Source: Thiocapsa rosea
Lineage (GTDB): Bacteria > Pseudomonadota > Gammaproteobacteria > Chromatiales > Chromatiaceae
Length of the DNA stretch: 64,000 nt
Reading direction: 5' to 3'
NCBI RefSeq assembly: GCF_003634315.1
Contig: NZ_RBXL01000001.1
Location: 1,720,501 to 1,784,500, forward strand
The translations under genes and the position numbers were made by a program. Numbering within the stretch: position 1 is the first letter of the stretch; every line of letters begins with the position of its first letter. This document shows, one piece after another, positions 9,101-17,118 of this stretch. The notes under the pieces were generated by a model. The model did no database searches. It worked only from the letters and a program-made list of their open reading frames with translations, and was not told where the DNA came from.

Positions 9101-9785
9101 TTCCCGCGCTGGATCTAAAACCGTCCTCATCCAGCCACAGCAGCACGAGGCTCTCGCCCGTTTCGGACGGGGGCCGAGCATTGAGCGTGAGCCACTCGTA
9201 CGGCACATACTCCGGCAGACCCTGAATCCCAAGCTCGAAGTAACCGACATGTTCGTCGTCTTCTGGTTCGAAGTGATCTAGCATCAAACCGGACAAGATA
9301 GCGTAGCGCACGCGCCGCCGCGCCTCCGCGGCACCGGATGAGGGCCCGCCTGACGCCATGACGGCGAAGATACGTACCGTCTTTCCCGCGGCGATCCGAC
9401 TCTCCATGCCTTGAATAAATTGCTTACAACTCCGACGTGGCGGGGGGGCATCGGTTGGGGACATTTTCTTGCAGGCTTGCTGCGTCAAGACTGACATCCC
9501 GCGTGCTCCGTCTTCGCTACGCACTTCCTCCCCGATCGTCCAGCAGCGCGAATCCGCGGCCCGCGCTTCCTTGCGTACCGCCACGACTGCCGCGAAGGGG
9601 TCCTGCCAGAGCCGTGCATCAACGTCCTGAACTCCGGCATAGCCCACTCCCTCGCGCGGCTCGGGCGGCCGATCCGGCTTGAACGGAAGCTGCACCCAAC
9701 TGATCAGCCCGATCGAGATCAGAAGTGCAATGACCAGACCGCCCGACCAGAGACCGGGTGTCGACGGATCCACGTTCGATTGCAT
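6189..9785 (-). CDS. Large multi-pass membrane protein of unknown function (1198 aa)
   Basis: I do not recognise a named family. One N-terminal membrane segment (about residues 14-34) is followed by some 600 residues of probably periplasmic, cysteine-containing sequence. A C-terminal half with about eight hydrophobic segments follows (for example VFVVILLFWAILLGPL, VLFFVLAFVLMLAFGM, WIVVVGATALYAAGCAW). Within the extracytoplasmic part, IGVLGNDYYDKILVLQALKP ... AVFFTTDIEADMWHPEHNPYTRNLIVASGFGL ... PPLRDSYQAASLLAT resembles the alternating alpha/beta pattern of a type I periplasmic-binding-like domain. The ATG at 9785 was chosen because GGGAGGA lies five bases before it; an upstream ATG at 9869 has no good ribosome site. 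Base composition is lower in GC than the flanking core genes. It lies head-to-head with the defence operon, so a sensor or effector role is possible but unproven. Confidence 0.6.
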   Translation of the reverse strand: MQSNVDPSTPGLWSGGLVIALLISIGLISWVQLPFKPDRPPEPREGVGYAGVQDVDARLWQDPFAAVVAVRKEARAADSRCWTIGEEVRSEDGARGMSVLTQQACKKMSPTDAPPPRRSCKQFIQGMESRIAAGKTVRIFAVMASGGPSSGAAEARRRVRYAILSGLMLDHFEPEDDEHVGYFELGIQGLPEYVPYEWLTLNARPPSETGESLVLLWLDEDGFRSSAGSKSATELAATCPQAAPTGKDSSSDNQEKPKPLEDGLIQRMGQLLETIRTCHCVHIDVMGPADSTTLQRILAEVPQNECLPGDIPFDKLWSPNATIPIDASYRGGWTDTSSACDIVLRRTIADDDRLAELLVCELKTRRVANAENIAIVGQLDTAYSRRLRDAVQRQWCVATCNEEPESERKGRQPKHTGSEIPDTTSMETCKSEFVSFGYLRGIDGQTPGASTAAASTSNSGGIERAAGDAQIDYLRRMRGALLIKDEALRSACSIRDRFKRQCGIQAIGVLGNDYYDKILVLQALKPAFPNAVFFTTDIEADMWHPEHNPYTRNLIVASGFGLTLSDACQLSVPPLRDSYQAASLLATRLIVGGRGETVNQCPDALQSPLPRPRPRLFEIGRTQAIELGGGAEFPSDTGSSVCSVENAHPEDERRRFYLVAQKGYSAEPDSGDGLPWTTLRLVAASLLLGGLLFIAVVRRDQMQYWVGVNLHPAWRLQSSREQQREGNRNAPSAERDSPGGSANESPRGLRAAGYSRLATTVFVVILLFWAILLGPLPAALAAFGIWVVIFLHWMSPKRLWLLIVLVVGSLLAVAGYFVFDDLQKGGEPFSILEGVSIWPSEIIRVVAGLLAIYFFVRAFQTQKLSMEEIGRNFHLAPTDSDNPAVATQSGRGRPKNDPGCAGVFSDPAPQVTPRCATEIWSEFRSGCSIPATLRRIAPETVLFFVLAFVLMLAFGMPNRPTRSDLSWTLDFVVIMSVLIPFLGLLFLMVDATKRTRKLADALSRPVFWPPQTLEAMNLASYVQKPRKAWLVRKDSHDGKREPPCAPQGTDVVWLDVKLIAEVTRPVGNLVWYPMWVLLLLIAARHPVFDAWSMPAAWIVVVGATALYAAGCAWVLRQSAERVRDDAKSQLDHAIRKTLDDSGYAGCKEQLAFLRDEVQGISDGAFRPFTQQPLVRAAFTAISSLSGLALLQYSSIFNL

Positions 9786-10097
9786 CAGCGTCCTCCCAGG
9801 TCCCAGTCCGGCCGTTGTCGGCCCGAAGCTGCGAAGGCAAAGCAGGATCACTAAAACGCATCGATCCACCGAGAGTGTAGCTTTGGGTTACCACTCCGGA
9901 TAAGGTTTCAACCTTTGAGTTTTCATGGTTTTGACCCTTGACGGCCAGTCAAGCGGATCGCCGACCCTTCGGGGGCTCCGGGACCGCGCACCGAGCGGGT
10001 GTCTAGTCGCTTCCCGCACCCAACAAACGACATGCACCCTTTCAAGCTCGATGCCGTCGTCAATGATCCAAACTGCGCTAGCGCATCGGTTCAGGAA

Positions 10098-10126
10098 TAT
10101 ATCGTATGATATAAGATGCTTATAAG
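10098..10126 (+). promoter_or_regulatory. Candidate operator upstream of the HTH-helicase gene
   Basis: TATATC-GTAT-GATATA (10098-10113) is a perfect 6+6 inverted repeat, followed by the perfect 8-mer palindrome CTTATAAG (10119-10126). The whole stretch is AT-rich inside a GC-rich region and ends about 10 bases before the start codon. The downstream protein begins with an Xre-type HTH, so autoregulation here is a reasonable inference. No other feature was seen in the remaining 350-bp divergent gap. Confidence 0.45.
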
Positions 10127-10135
10127 ATCACGCGG

Positions 10136-13100
10136 ATGCTTATGAAGCCCGAGCAGGTACGTCGCCTTCGCATGACACTGGACCTGACGCAGCAGCAATT
10201 TTCAGATCTGCTCGGGGTGTCGTTCGTCACGCTGAATCGCTGGGAAAACGGACAGTCGAAGCCCTCCGCAATGGGTTTGGCTAAGTTACAGGATCTCGCG
10301 GCTCGAACCGACAGCGGGGCAGCGGAAGCGGGCGCTTTAGGGGGCCGCTCGGTGTCTTCCGACACGTCAGCGGAGCTTCCACGGCTGGACTTTCTGGGTG
10401 ACGCCAACGCGCTTCGCGTACTCGTCGAAGGCGAGCGGCTGTCCTACGGGCATCTGTTCAACCCTGTCTTCGCAACCGAGATCAGCGAGATCGACCCTCT
10501 GCCGCATCAGCGGATCGCGGTCTACCGGCGCATGCTGCCCCAACACCGCCTGCGCTTTCTGCTGGCCGACGATGCCGGTGCCGGCAAGACGATCATGACC
10601 GGGCTCTACGTTCGCGAGAGCTTGTCTCGCCGGACGATCCGGCGGGTCATGGTCGTGGCGCCGGCCGGTTTGGTGGGCAACTGGTACCGCGAGCTGCGCA
10701 AGCTCTTTCAGCTGCAGTTCAAGATCGTGACGGGCGGCGACACCAAGAACGGTAATCCGTTCGTCGGCCCCGGCAGCGACCTCGTCGTGGTGAGCCTCGA
10801 CAGCCTGCGTTCGCCGCGTTTGTTCAACGCCCTGCGCGACTCGCAGGTCGCCCCTTACGACCTCGTCGTGTTCGACGAGGCGCACAAGCTTTCGGCCAAC
10901 CGCGACCTGGACGGATCCTTCCGCGCGACCGACCGCTACCGCCTGGCCGAAGCGATTGCGGGGGTGCGGGAGCTGCCCGATGAGTGGCGCCTACCTTGGG
11001 CGGCGCATCACCTGTTGCTGCTCACGGCAACGCCGCACATGGGGAAAGAGTACCCCTACTACTGTCTGTGGCGGCTGCTCGAGCCCGAGATCTTCAGCAC
11101 CGAGACCGCTTTCGCAAACTTCCCGCGCGAGTCCCGCGACCGCTACTTCGTCCGCCGCGTCAAGGAGGAGATGGTCGACCTTTACGGGAAGTCCTTGTAT
11201 GCAGAGCGGTTCTGCGACACGGTGAGCTACGACCTCTCGCGGGGCGCGATCAGCGAGCAAGCACTGTACGACCGCACCACGGCCTACATCCGCGATTACT
11301 ACAACCAGGCCCGCCTGCTGAACCCGCAGGCCGCACGGTTCGCCATGACCGTGTTCCAGCGGCGCATGGCCAGCAGCACCTGGGCCTTGCTCTGCTCTTT
11401 CCGAAACCGCCTCGCGAAACTCGATGCCCTGATCGACGACATCCAGTCCGGTCGGGTGCCCGAGGTAGAGCTCCGCAGTCAGCAGAAGCGCCTGAAACGC
11501 AAGGTGCGCGAGGGCCGGCTGGTGGACGTCCTGGCCGCGAAGACGGCAGACGAGGAGACCTCGACAGACGGGGCCGAGGAGAATGAAGAGAGTGAGGCCG
11601 AAGCGCTCGGGACGTTCGTTGCAACCAGCTTGGCGGAGCTCATGGACGAACGCGGCCAGGTGCAAGAGCTGATGACCCTCGCTGAGACCGTTCATGCGAG
11701 CGGCCAAGAGTCAAAGTTCGAGCGCATGGCCGAACTGCTGCGCGCGCCTCAGTACCAGGACCAAAAGGTCATCGTTTACACGGAACACCGGGACACGCTG
11801 GAGTTCCTGAGCCGACGGCTCGAAGGCATGGGCTACGCCGATCAGGTGGCCTACATCCATGGTGGGCTTGGCTTCGAGGAGCGCGACGCCCAGGTCGAGC
11901 GCTTCCGCAGACCCCATGACGCCGAGGGCAAAGGTGCGCGCTTCTTCATCGGCACCGACGCTGCGGCCGAGGGCATCAACCTCCAGTTCTGCTGGATCCT
12001 GTTCAACTACGACGTGCCATGGAATCCGGCGCGGCTCGAGCAGCGCATGGGCCGTATTCACCGCTACGGCCAGAAACGGGACCGCGTCGCGATCGTCAAC
12101 CTCGTCGCCGGCAAGACGCGCGAGGGCCGGGTCATCAAGACCTTGCTCGATAAGCTCGAGGAGATCCGCAAGCAGCTCGGCTCCGACAAGGTGTTCGACG
12201 TGGTGGGCCGCATCTTCGAAGGCATGGCCATCACCGACTACATCCAGCGAGCCGTCGAGTCCGACGACGAGGCGGACAAGAAGGCACTGGAGCTCTCCGG
12301 TCAATTGACGCCGGAGCAGATCAAGGCCATCGAGGCGCGCGAGGCGTCTATCTACGGCCCCGGCGGCGACGTGCGCAGCGATCTGCCCCAGCTGCGCGAG
12401 GCGATGGCCATCGAAGAAATGCGCCGCCTGCTGCCCGGCTATGTTCGCCGCTACCTCGAACACGCCGCTCCGGTCGTCGGCATCGACTTCGTCGGTGATC
12501 TCGATGAGCACTTCTTCATGCGACCGTGCAAACGCGGGGTGCTCGACAGCATCCTTCCCTTGCTCGAAACCTACCCCGAGTCGGCGCGTAACCGGTTCAC
12601 GGTGTACCGCCCCGATGACGGGCGCGATGCCATCTTCCTATATCCAGGCGAGCCCGTCTTCGAGCGCCTCTCGGCGATTGCCATCGAGAGCGCCCGCAAC
12701 CAGGCGCTGCGTGGCGCGATCTTCACCGACGTCGGCGCCACCGCCCCGTACTTGTTTCATGTGGCACGCGTCAGCGTCGAGCGCGGCGTCGATCCGGGGC
12801 TGCCGGCTTTCCACAGCCCGGAGGCTATCGAGCAGCGCTTGGTCGGGCTCAAGCAGTACGCCGACGGAAGACTGATCGAGACTCCGGTCGAGCACTTGCT
12901 GCTCCTGAAACCGACGCCCAAGCCCAGTCCCGGAAGCGTCGTCTTCCTGGCCCAAAGCGACACCTGGCGCCTGGCCGCGCAGGAACACATCCGGCGCGAC
13001 CTGGTTGCCAAGCTGGCGGACCTGCAGCGCATGAACGCCACGACGCGACTCGCGGAAACCGAGGAGTACCTGCAACGGGCGTTCGACTACCAAGAGTCCG

Positions 13101-13729
13101 AACTGGCGGCAGCGCGCAAGCGCTTCACCGAAAAGGCCCGCGACGGCAACCGGATCGCCCACGCCGAGCTGGATCGCATCAAGGCCCAGCAGAAAAGTCT
13201 GGCCCACCGCCGTGAGCAGGCATTGCTGCAGGCGCGGCGCGAGGTCGAGCTGATTCAGCCCGGCCGCGTCGAGATGCTGGCCACCGCGCTCATTCAGCCA
13301 TCCACCGATCCCGACGACATCAAGGCGCGTGATGCCGAAGTCGAACGCATTGCCGTCGAGGTGGCCATCGCATTCGAAGCGGCCCAAGGTGCGGATGTGC
13401 GTGATGTGTCCACGCCCCCGAAGGCGCGCTTGGCCGGCCTGAACGACTACCCCGGCTTCGACCTCATGTCCAAGCGCGCCGGCGAGGAACGCGGCATCGA
13501 GGTGAAGGGGCGTGTGGGTGTCGGCGAGATCGAGCTGACCGAGAACGAGTGGGCCCGAGCCTGCAACCTACGCGAGCGCTACTGGCTCTATGCCGTGTTC
13601 GACTGCGGGGGCGTCCAGCCACGCCTCCTCAGGGTGCAGGACCCCTTCGCCAAGCTGATCGCCAAGGCACGCGGAAGCATGGCCATCGCCTACAGCGACA
13701 TCGCCAACGCGTCGGAGGCCGTCGAATGA
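10136..13729 (+). CDS. Xre-HTH / SNF2 helicase / DUF3883 nuclease-like fusion (defence helicase)
   Basis: A 1197-residue fusion. Residues about 4-58 form an Xre-type helix-turn-helix (TQQQFSDLLGVSFVTLNRWENGQSKPS). Residues about 120-700 are an SF2/SNF2 helicase with Walker A ADDAGAGKT (144-152), FDEAHKLS (about 245), LLTATPH (about 300) and motif VI RLEQRMGRIHRYGQ (about 638-651). The last hundred residues are DUF3883-like, with GFDLMSKRAGEERGIEVKGR, a D...ExK arrangement typical of PD-(D/E)XK nuclease folds. The first gene of the operon, it overlaps the methylase gene by ATGA. In helicase-methylase-ATPase defence systems the helicase is thought to act on invading DNA. An N-terminal DNA-binding HTH on such a helicase is unusual and may let it repress its own promoter. 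ATGs at 10136 and 10142 are both possible starts. Confidence 0.9.
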   Translation: MLMKPEQVRRLRMTLDLTQQQFSDLLGVSFVTLNRWENGQSKPSAMGLAKLQDLAARTDSGAAEAGALGGRSVSSDTSAELPRLDFLGDANALRVLVEGERLSYGHLFNPVFATEISEIDPLPHQRIAVYRRMLPQHRLRFLLADDAGAGKTIMTGLYVRESLSRRTIRRVMVVAPAGLVGNWYRELRKLFQLQFKIVTGGDTKNGNPFVGPGSDLVVVSLDSLRSPRLFNALRDSQVAPYDLVVFDEAHKLSANRDLDGSFRATDRYRLAEAIAGVRELPDEWRLPWAAHHLLLLTATPHMGKEYPYYCLWRLLEPEIFSTETAFANFPRESRDRYFVRRVKEEMVDLYGKSLYAERFCDTVSYDLSRGAISEQALYDRTTAYIRDYYNQARLLNPQAARFAMTVFQRRMASSTWALLCSFRNRLAKLDALIDDIQSGRVPEVELRSQQKRLKRKVREGRLVDVLAAKTADEETSTDGAEENEESEAEALGTFVATSLAELMDERGQVQELMTLAETVHASGQESKFERMAELLRAPQYQDQKVIVYTEHRDTLEFLSRRLEGMGYADQVAYIHGGLGFEERDAQVERFRRPHDAEGKGARFFIGTDAAAEGINLQFCWILFNYDVPWNPARLEQRMGRIHRYGQKRDRVAIVNLVAGKTREGRVIKTLLDKLEEIRKQLGSDKVFDVVGRIFEGMAITDYIQRAVESDDEADKKALELSGQLTPEQIKAIEAREASIYGPGGDVRSDLPQLREAMAIEEMRRLLPGYVRRYLEHAAPVVGIDFVGDLDEHFFMRPCKRGVLDSILPLLETYPESARNRFTVYRPDDGRDAIFLYPGEPVFERLSAIAIESARNQALRGAIFTDVGATAPYLFHVARVSVERGVDPGLPAFHSPEAIEQRLVGLKQYADGRLIETPVEHLLLLKPTPKPSPGSVVFLAQSDTWRLAAQEHIRRDLVAKLADLQRMNATTRLAETEEYLQRAFDYQESELAAARKRFTEKARDGNRIAHAELDRIKAQQKSLAHRREQALLQARREVELIQPGRVEMLATALIQPSTDPDDIKARDAEVERIAVEVAIAFEAAQGADVRDVSTPPKARLAGLNDYPGFDLMSKRAGEERGIEVKGRVGVGEIELTENEWARACNLRERYWLYAVFDCGGVQPRLLRVQDPFAKLIAKARGSMAIAYSDIANASEAVE

Positions 13730-16700
13730 GTCCCGAGGGCCGGAAAGAGAAACGCCCCCGCGATGGAGGCGTCGGGCCGAAGATGCGATCTCCGGCGGGG
13801 TTGAACCTAGACGATACCGCAGGTGCCGGAGCCATCAATATGCACAACAACGACAAACGGCTCATTGAAGTCGCCTTTCCGCTTAAGCAGACATCCATCG
13901 ACTCGGTGCATGAAAAGAACGTGCGCCATGGGCACATCTCGACGCTGCACATCTGGCCGGCGCGTCGCCCCCTTGCGGCCTGCCGCGCGGCGCTGATCGC
14001 TACGCTGTTGCCCGACCCGGGCGACAAGGAAAAGCGCGACGAGCTGCTGAAGCGGCTTGGCGGAACGCTCAAGAAGACGCTGAAGAAAAAAAAGATGCCG
14101 AACGGTCGCGTGGAGGAGATCGAAGCTCTGGAGACCGAGGGCGGCGTGTTGCACTGGGGCAACGAGTCCAGCCCGGACATGGATTGGTTCCGGCAGCAGA
14201 TCCGGCTGGCTTACGGCGGGCGTGCGCCTCGGGTGCTGGATCCCTTTGCCGGTGGCGGGGCAATTCCGCTCGAGGCGATGCGGCTCGGCTGCGAAGTGAC
14301 GGCTATCGACATCAACCCGGTGGCCTGGTTTATTCTGAAATGCACGCTTGAGTACCCGCAAAGGCTTGCCGGCCAAAAACGAAGGTTGCCCGACTTCGCC
14401 TTGCAGGACGGCGAGCTCATGGCCGCCTATCTCAAGGCTCAAGGGCTCACGCCGTCCCAGGTCAAGCGCCACCTGCGCGAGCTGGCCGACGCATTGGCGC
14501 CGCGTGCCTCGGATCAGACCCTGGGAGGGCTCGATTACGGGGAAACCCTGGGCTTGCTCGATCACCCAAAGCTCGCCCCGACCCTTCTGGACGCCGATCT
14601 GGCCTGGCATGTGCGCGCTTGGGGGAGCTGGGTGTTGAGGCAAGCACGCCGAGACATGGCGCGCTTCTATCCAACCTATGCCGAATACTGCACGCTGAAG
14701 CCCTACGCCCGCGTGCCCTTGGATAGGGACGAGCCGCTCAGGCTCGTACCCCTGAACGATGCCGGCGAGCCTCAGATCGATCTGCTCAATGCGGGTTTCG
14801 ACCCAGAGTATCTGGACAACCCGGCCAATCCACGTTGGATTCCTAAGCGAACCACCGCCTATTTGTGGTCGCGGGCAGTTACGTGTAAAGCATGCCGCGC
14901 AGAGATTCCATTGCTGAAAACTCGATGGCTTGCAAAAAGTGACAAAAAGCGGGTCGTCCTTGTCATGCGACCGCTTGAGAGTATGTCTGACGTTGAGTTT
15001 TCTATTGACTCGCACGCGAAAGAACACGGTGGAAATGCGGCTCAGCGGCGCGAGCATGATAAACGTGTTGGCTCGGGAACCATGTCCCGCGCTGGTGCGA
15101 CCTGCCCATGTTGCGGGACCATTATGACGCCGGAGGATTTGAGACTTGAGGCTCGGTCAGGCCGACTAACGCATCGGCCCATCGCGGTCGTGACAGAAGG
15201 ACTCAATGGTAAGGAATATCGATTGCCTACCCAAGAGGAGTTGTCGCGTGCAGCAATCGCCCTCGACATGCTGAATTATGTATCGCAGAATCTTCCGTAT
15301 GGTCTCCCTACGGAATCTATTCCCTTGGGAGCAAGCCGGTCCGCTGGTGGATCTGCGTTTACTGTTAGCCTTTATGGGCTTGATGAGTGGGCAAAGTTGT
15401 TTGCCCCAACGCAGCTGGTCACGCTTTGCCGTTTCGCACAAGAGATTCGTACGCAGAGCGAGGTTATCAACCGATATTATTCGGCGGACTGGGCCGCTGC
15501 ACTTATTTCATACCTTGCTTGTACTTTTAGTCGGACAACTGACTACTTGGCTTCACTCTGCGTATGGGAAAAGAGCGCGGAGGAAGTCAAGCATACATTT
15601 ATGAGGTGGGCTCTACCCATCACATGGGACTTCGCGGAAGCCAATCCTTTCGGTCCCGCTGATCGCTACTGGCGTGGGGCGGTATCGTCTGTAGCAGGTA
15701 CGATTGGGAAGCTTCATGAAACATCTTGGAAGGACAGCTGCGCTCCAACCGTAATTAGGGGGTCGGCGATCCAGGCGCTTGAGCCTGTTTACGACGTGAT
15801 CGTTACTGATCCACCATATTACGATGCGATCCCTTACTCGGATTTGATGGACTTCTTCTATGTTTGGCTCAGAAGAACCCTTTCCGGTGTGTCTAAGGAA
15901 TTCGACGATGCATTTGCCTCTGACCTAGCCCCCAAGTGGGACCATAAACGAAATGATGGCGAACTAATTGACGATGCTGCGAGGTTTGGTGGAAGTCGCG
16001 ACGCATCAAAGCGAAACTACGAAGACGGCATGGCGCGGGCCTTCATTACTTGCCATAAGGCTTTGCTTCCAGGTGGTCGGCTAGTCATCGTCTTTGCACA
16101 CAAGCACCCCAATGCTTGGGAAACCTTGGTAGCGGCAATCATCAAGTCAGGCTTTGTTGTCGACGGTAGTTGGCCGGTCATGACGGAGATGCCTGGTGGC
16201 TTGCGCAACCTTAGGCGTGCTTCGCTCTCATCTTCGGTCTGGTTAGTCTGCAGGAAGCGAGACCCGATGGCGAAGGCGGGCTGGGACACCCAGGTACTCA
16301 ACGACATGCAGTCCAGCATCACGACCAAGCTGCGCGACTTCTGGGACGCCGGCATCCGCGGACCCGACTTCATCTGGGCCGCCACCGGCCCGGCGCTGGA
16401 GTCTTACAGCCGCTACCCGGCGGTGAAGAAGGCGTCCGAGGCGGGTGGGGTGATGTCGGTGACGGACTTCCTGGGCCACGTGCGGCGCCTCGTGGTGGAT
16501 TTCGTCGTCGGCCGCGTGCTGTCGCATGGACAGGCCGAGGCGACACCGGGCGACCATCCGCTGGACGATGTGACGACCTACTACCTGCTGCATCGCAATG
16601 ACTTCGGCCTGAAGGAAGCACCGGCCGGTCCGTGCATCCTTTACGCCGTGTCCTGTGGTTTGTCGGAGCGCGAGCTGGCCGACCAGTACGAGCTGCTGGC

Positions 16701-17118
16701 CCGTAGCGGTGGTGCGGCAGATGTCGAAGACGAGGAAGCCCCGAATAACGACGAAGACGGCGATGAAGAGAAAGCCGCATCCTCGGGTGGTGGCGGTAAG
16801 TACAAGCTCAAGGACTGGCGTGCTCGCAAGCACCGTTCACTGGGAATGGAAACGGCCAGTGGCCGAGCGATTCCGTTGATCGACCAAGTGCATAAACTCA
16901 TGCAGTTCTGGGTGGCGGGCGACGTCGTCAAGGTCAACGCGTTCCTGGACAGCCGCGCGTTGCGCCATAGCCAGGTGTTCATCCAACTGATCCAGGCATT
17001 GATCGAGAAGAGCCGCGCCGAGGGCTGCACGGAGGAGTGCTCGATCCTGGAGCGTTTGCAGAACTATCTGCGCTCGGTGGGTAGCACGGCACAGACTGAG
17101 CTGGGTTTGGGAGGATGA
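13726..17118 (+). CDS. DUF1156 Zn-ribbon adenine-specific DNA methyltransferase
   Basis: A 1130-residue methylase. The start at 13726 overlaps the helicase stop as ATGA; the family's usual N-terminus (NDKRLIEVAFPLKQTS) begins about 40 residues later, near an ATG at 13840. The DUF1156 region (VRHGHISTLHIWPARRPLAA) is followed by SAM motif I VLDPFAGGGAIPLEAM (residue about 170). Two CxxC pairs (CKACRAE near 387, CPCCGT near 460) form a zinc ribbon, and the amino-methyltransferase catalytic motif is TDPPYYDAIPYSD (about 694). A basic-acidic linker and helical C-terminus follow. The predicted role is N6-adenine methylation marking self DNA. The middle, about 14860-16260, has much lower GC and different codon choice than both ends, suggesting a recombined segment covering the zinc ribbon, putative target-recognition region and catalytic motif. 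Confidence 0.92.
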   Translation: MSPEGRKEKRPRDGGVGPKMRSPAGLNLDDTAGAGAINMHNNDKRLIEVAFPLKQTSIDSVHEKNVRHGHISTLHIWPARRPLAACRAALIATLLPDPGDKEKRDELLKRLGGTLKKTLKKKKMPNGRVEEIEALETEGGVLHWGNESSPDMDWFRQQIRLAYGGRAPRVLDPFAGGGAIPLEAMRLGCEVTAIDINPVAWFILKCTLEYPQRLAGQKRRLPDFALQDGELMAAYLKAQGLTPSQVKRHLRELADALAPRASDQTLGGLDYGETLGLLDHPKLAPTLLDADLAWHVRAWGSWVLRQARRDMARFYPTYAEYCTLKPYARVPLDRDEPLRLVPLNDAGEPQIDLLNAGFDPEYLDNPANPRWIPKRTTAYLWSRAVTCKACRAEIPLLKTRWLAKSDKKRVVLVMRPLESMSDVEFSIDSHAKEHGGNAAQRREHDKRVGSGTMSRAGATCPCCGTIMTPEDLRLEARSGRLTHRPIAVVTEGLNGKEYRLPTQEELSRAAIALDMLNYVSQNLPYGLPTESIPLGASRSAGGSAFTVSLYGLDEWAKLFAPTQLVTLCRFAQEIRTQSEVINRYYSADWAAALISYLACTFSRTTDYLASLCVWEKSAEEVKHTFMRWALPITWDFAEANPFGPADRYWRGAVSSVAGTIGKLHETSWKDSCAPTVIRGSAIQALEPVYDVIVTDPPYYDAIPYSDLMDFFYVWLRRTLSGVSKEFDDAFASDLAPKWDHKRNDGELIDDAARFGGSRDASKRNYEDGMARAFITCHKALLPGGRLVIVFAHKHPNAWETLVAAIIKSGFVVDGSWPVMTEMPGGLRNLRRASLSSSVWLVCRKRDPMAKAGWDTQVLNDMQSSITTKLRDFWDAGIRGPDFIWAATGPALESYSRYPAVKKASEAGGVMSVTDFLGHVRRLVVDFVVGRVLSHGQAEATPGDHPLDDVTTYYLLHRNDFGLKEAPAGPCILYAVSCGLSERELADQYELLARSGGAADVEDEEAPNNDEDGDEEKAASSGGGGKYKLKDWRARKHRSLGMETASGRAIPLIDQVHKLMQFWVAGDVVKVNAFLDSRALRHSQVFIQLIQALIEKSRAEGCTEECSILERLQNYLRSVGSTAQTELGLGG

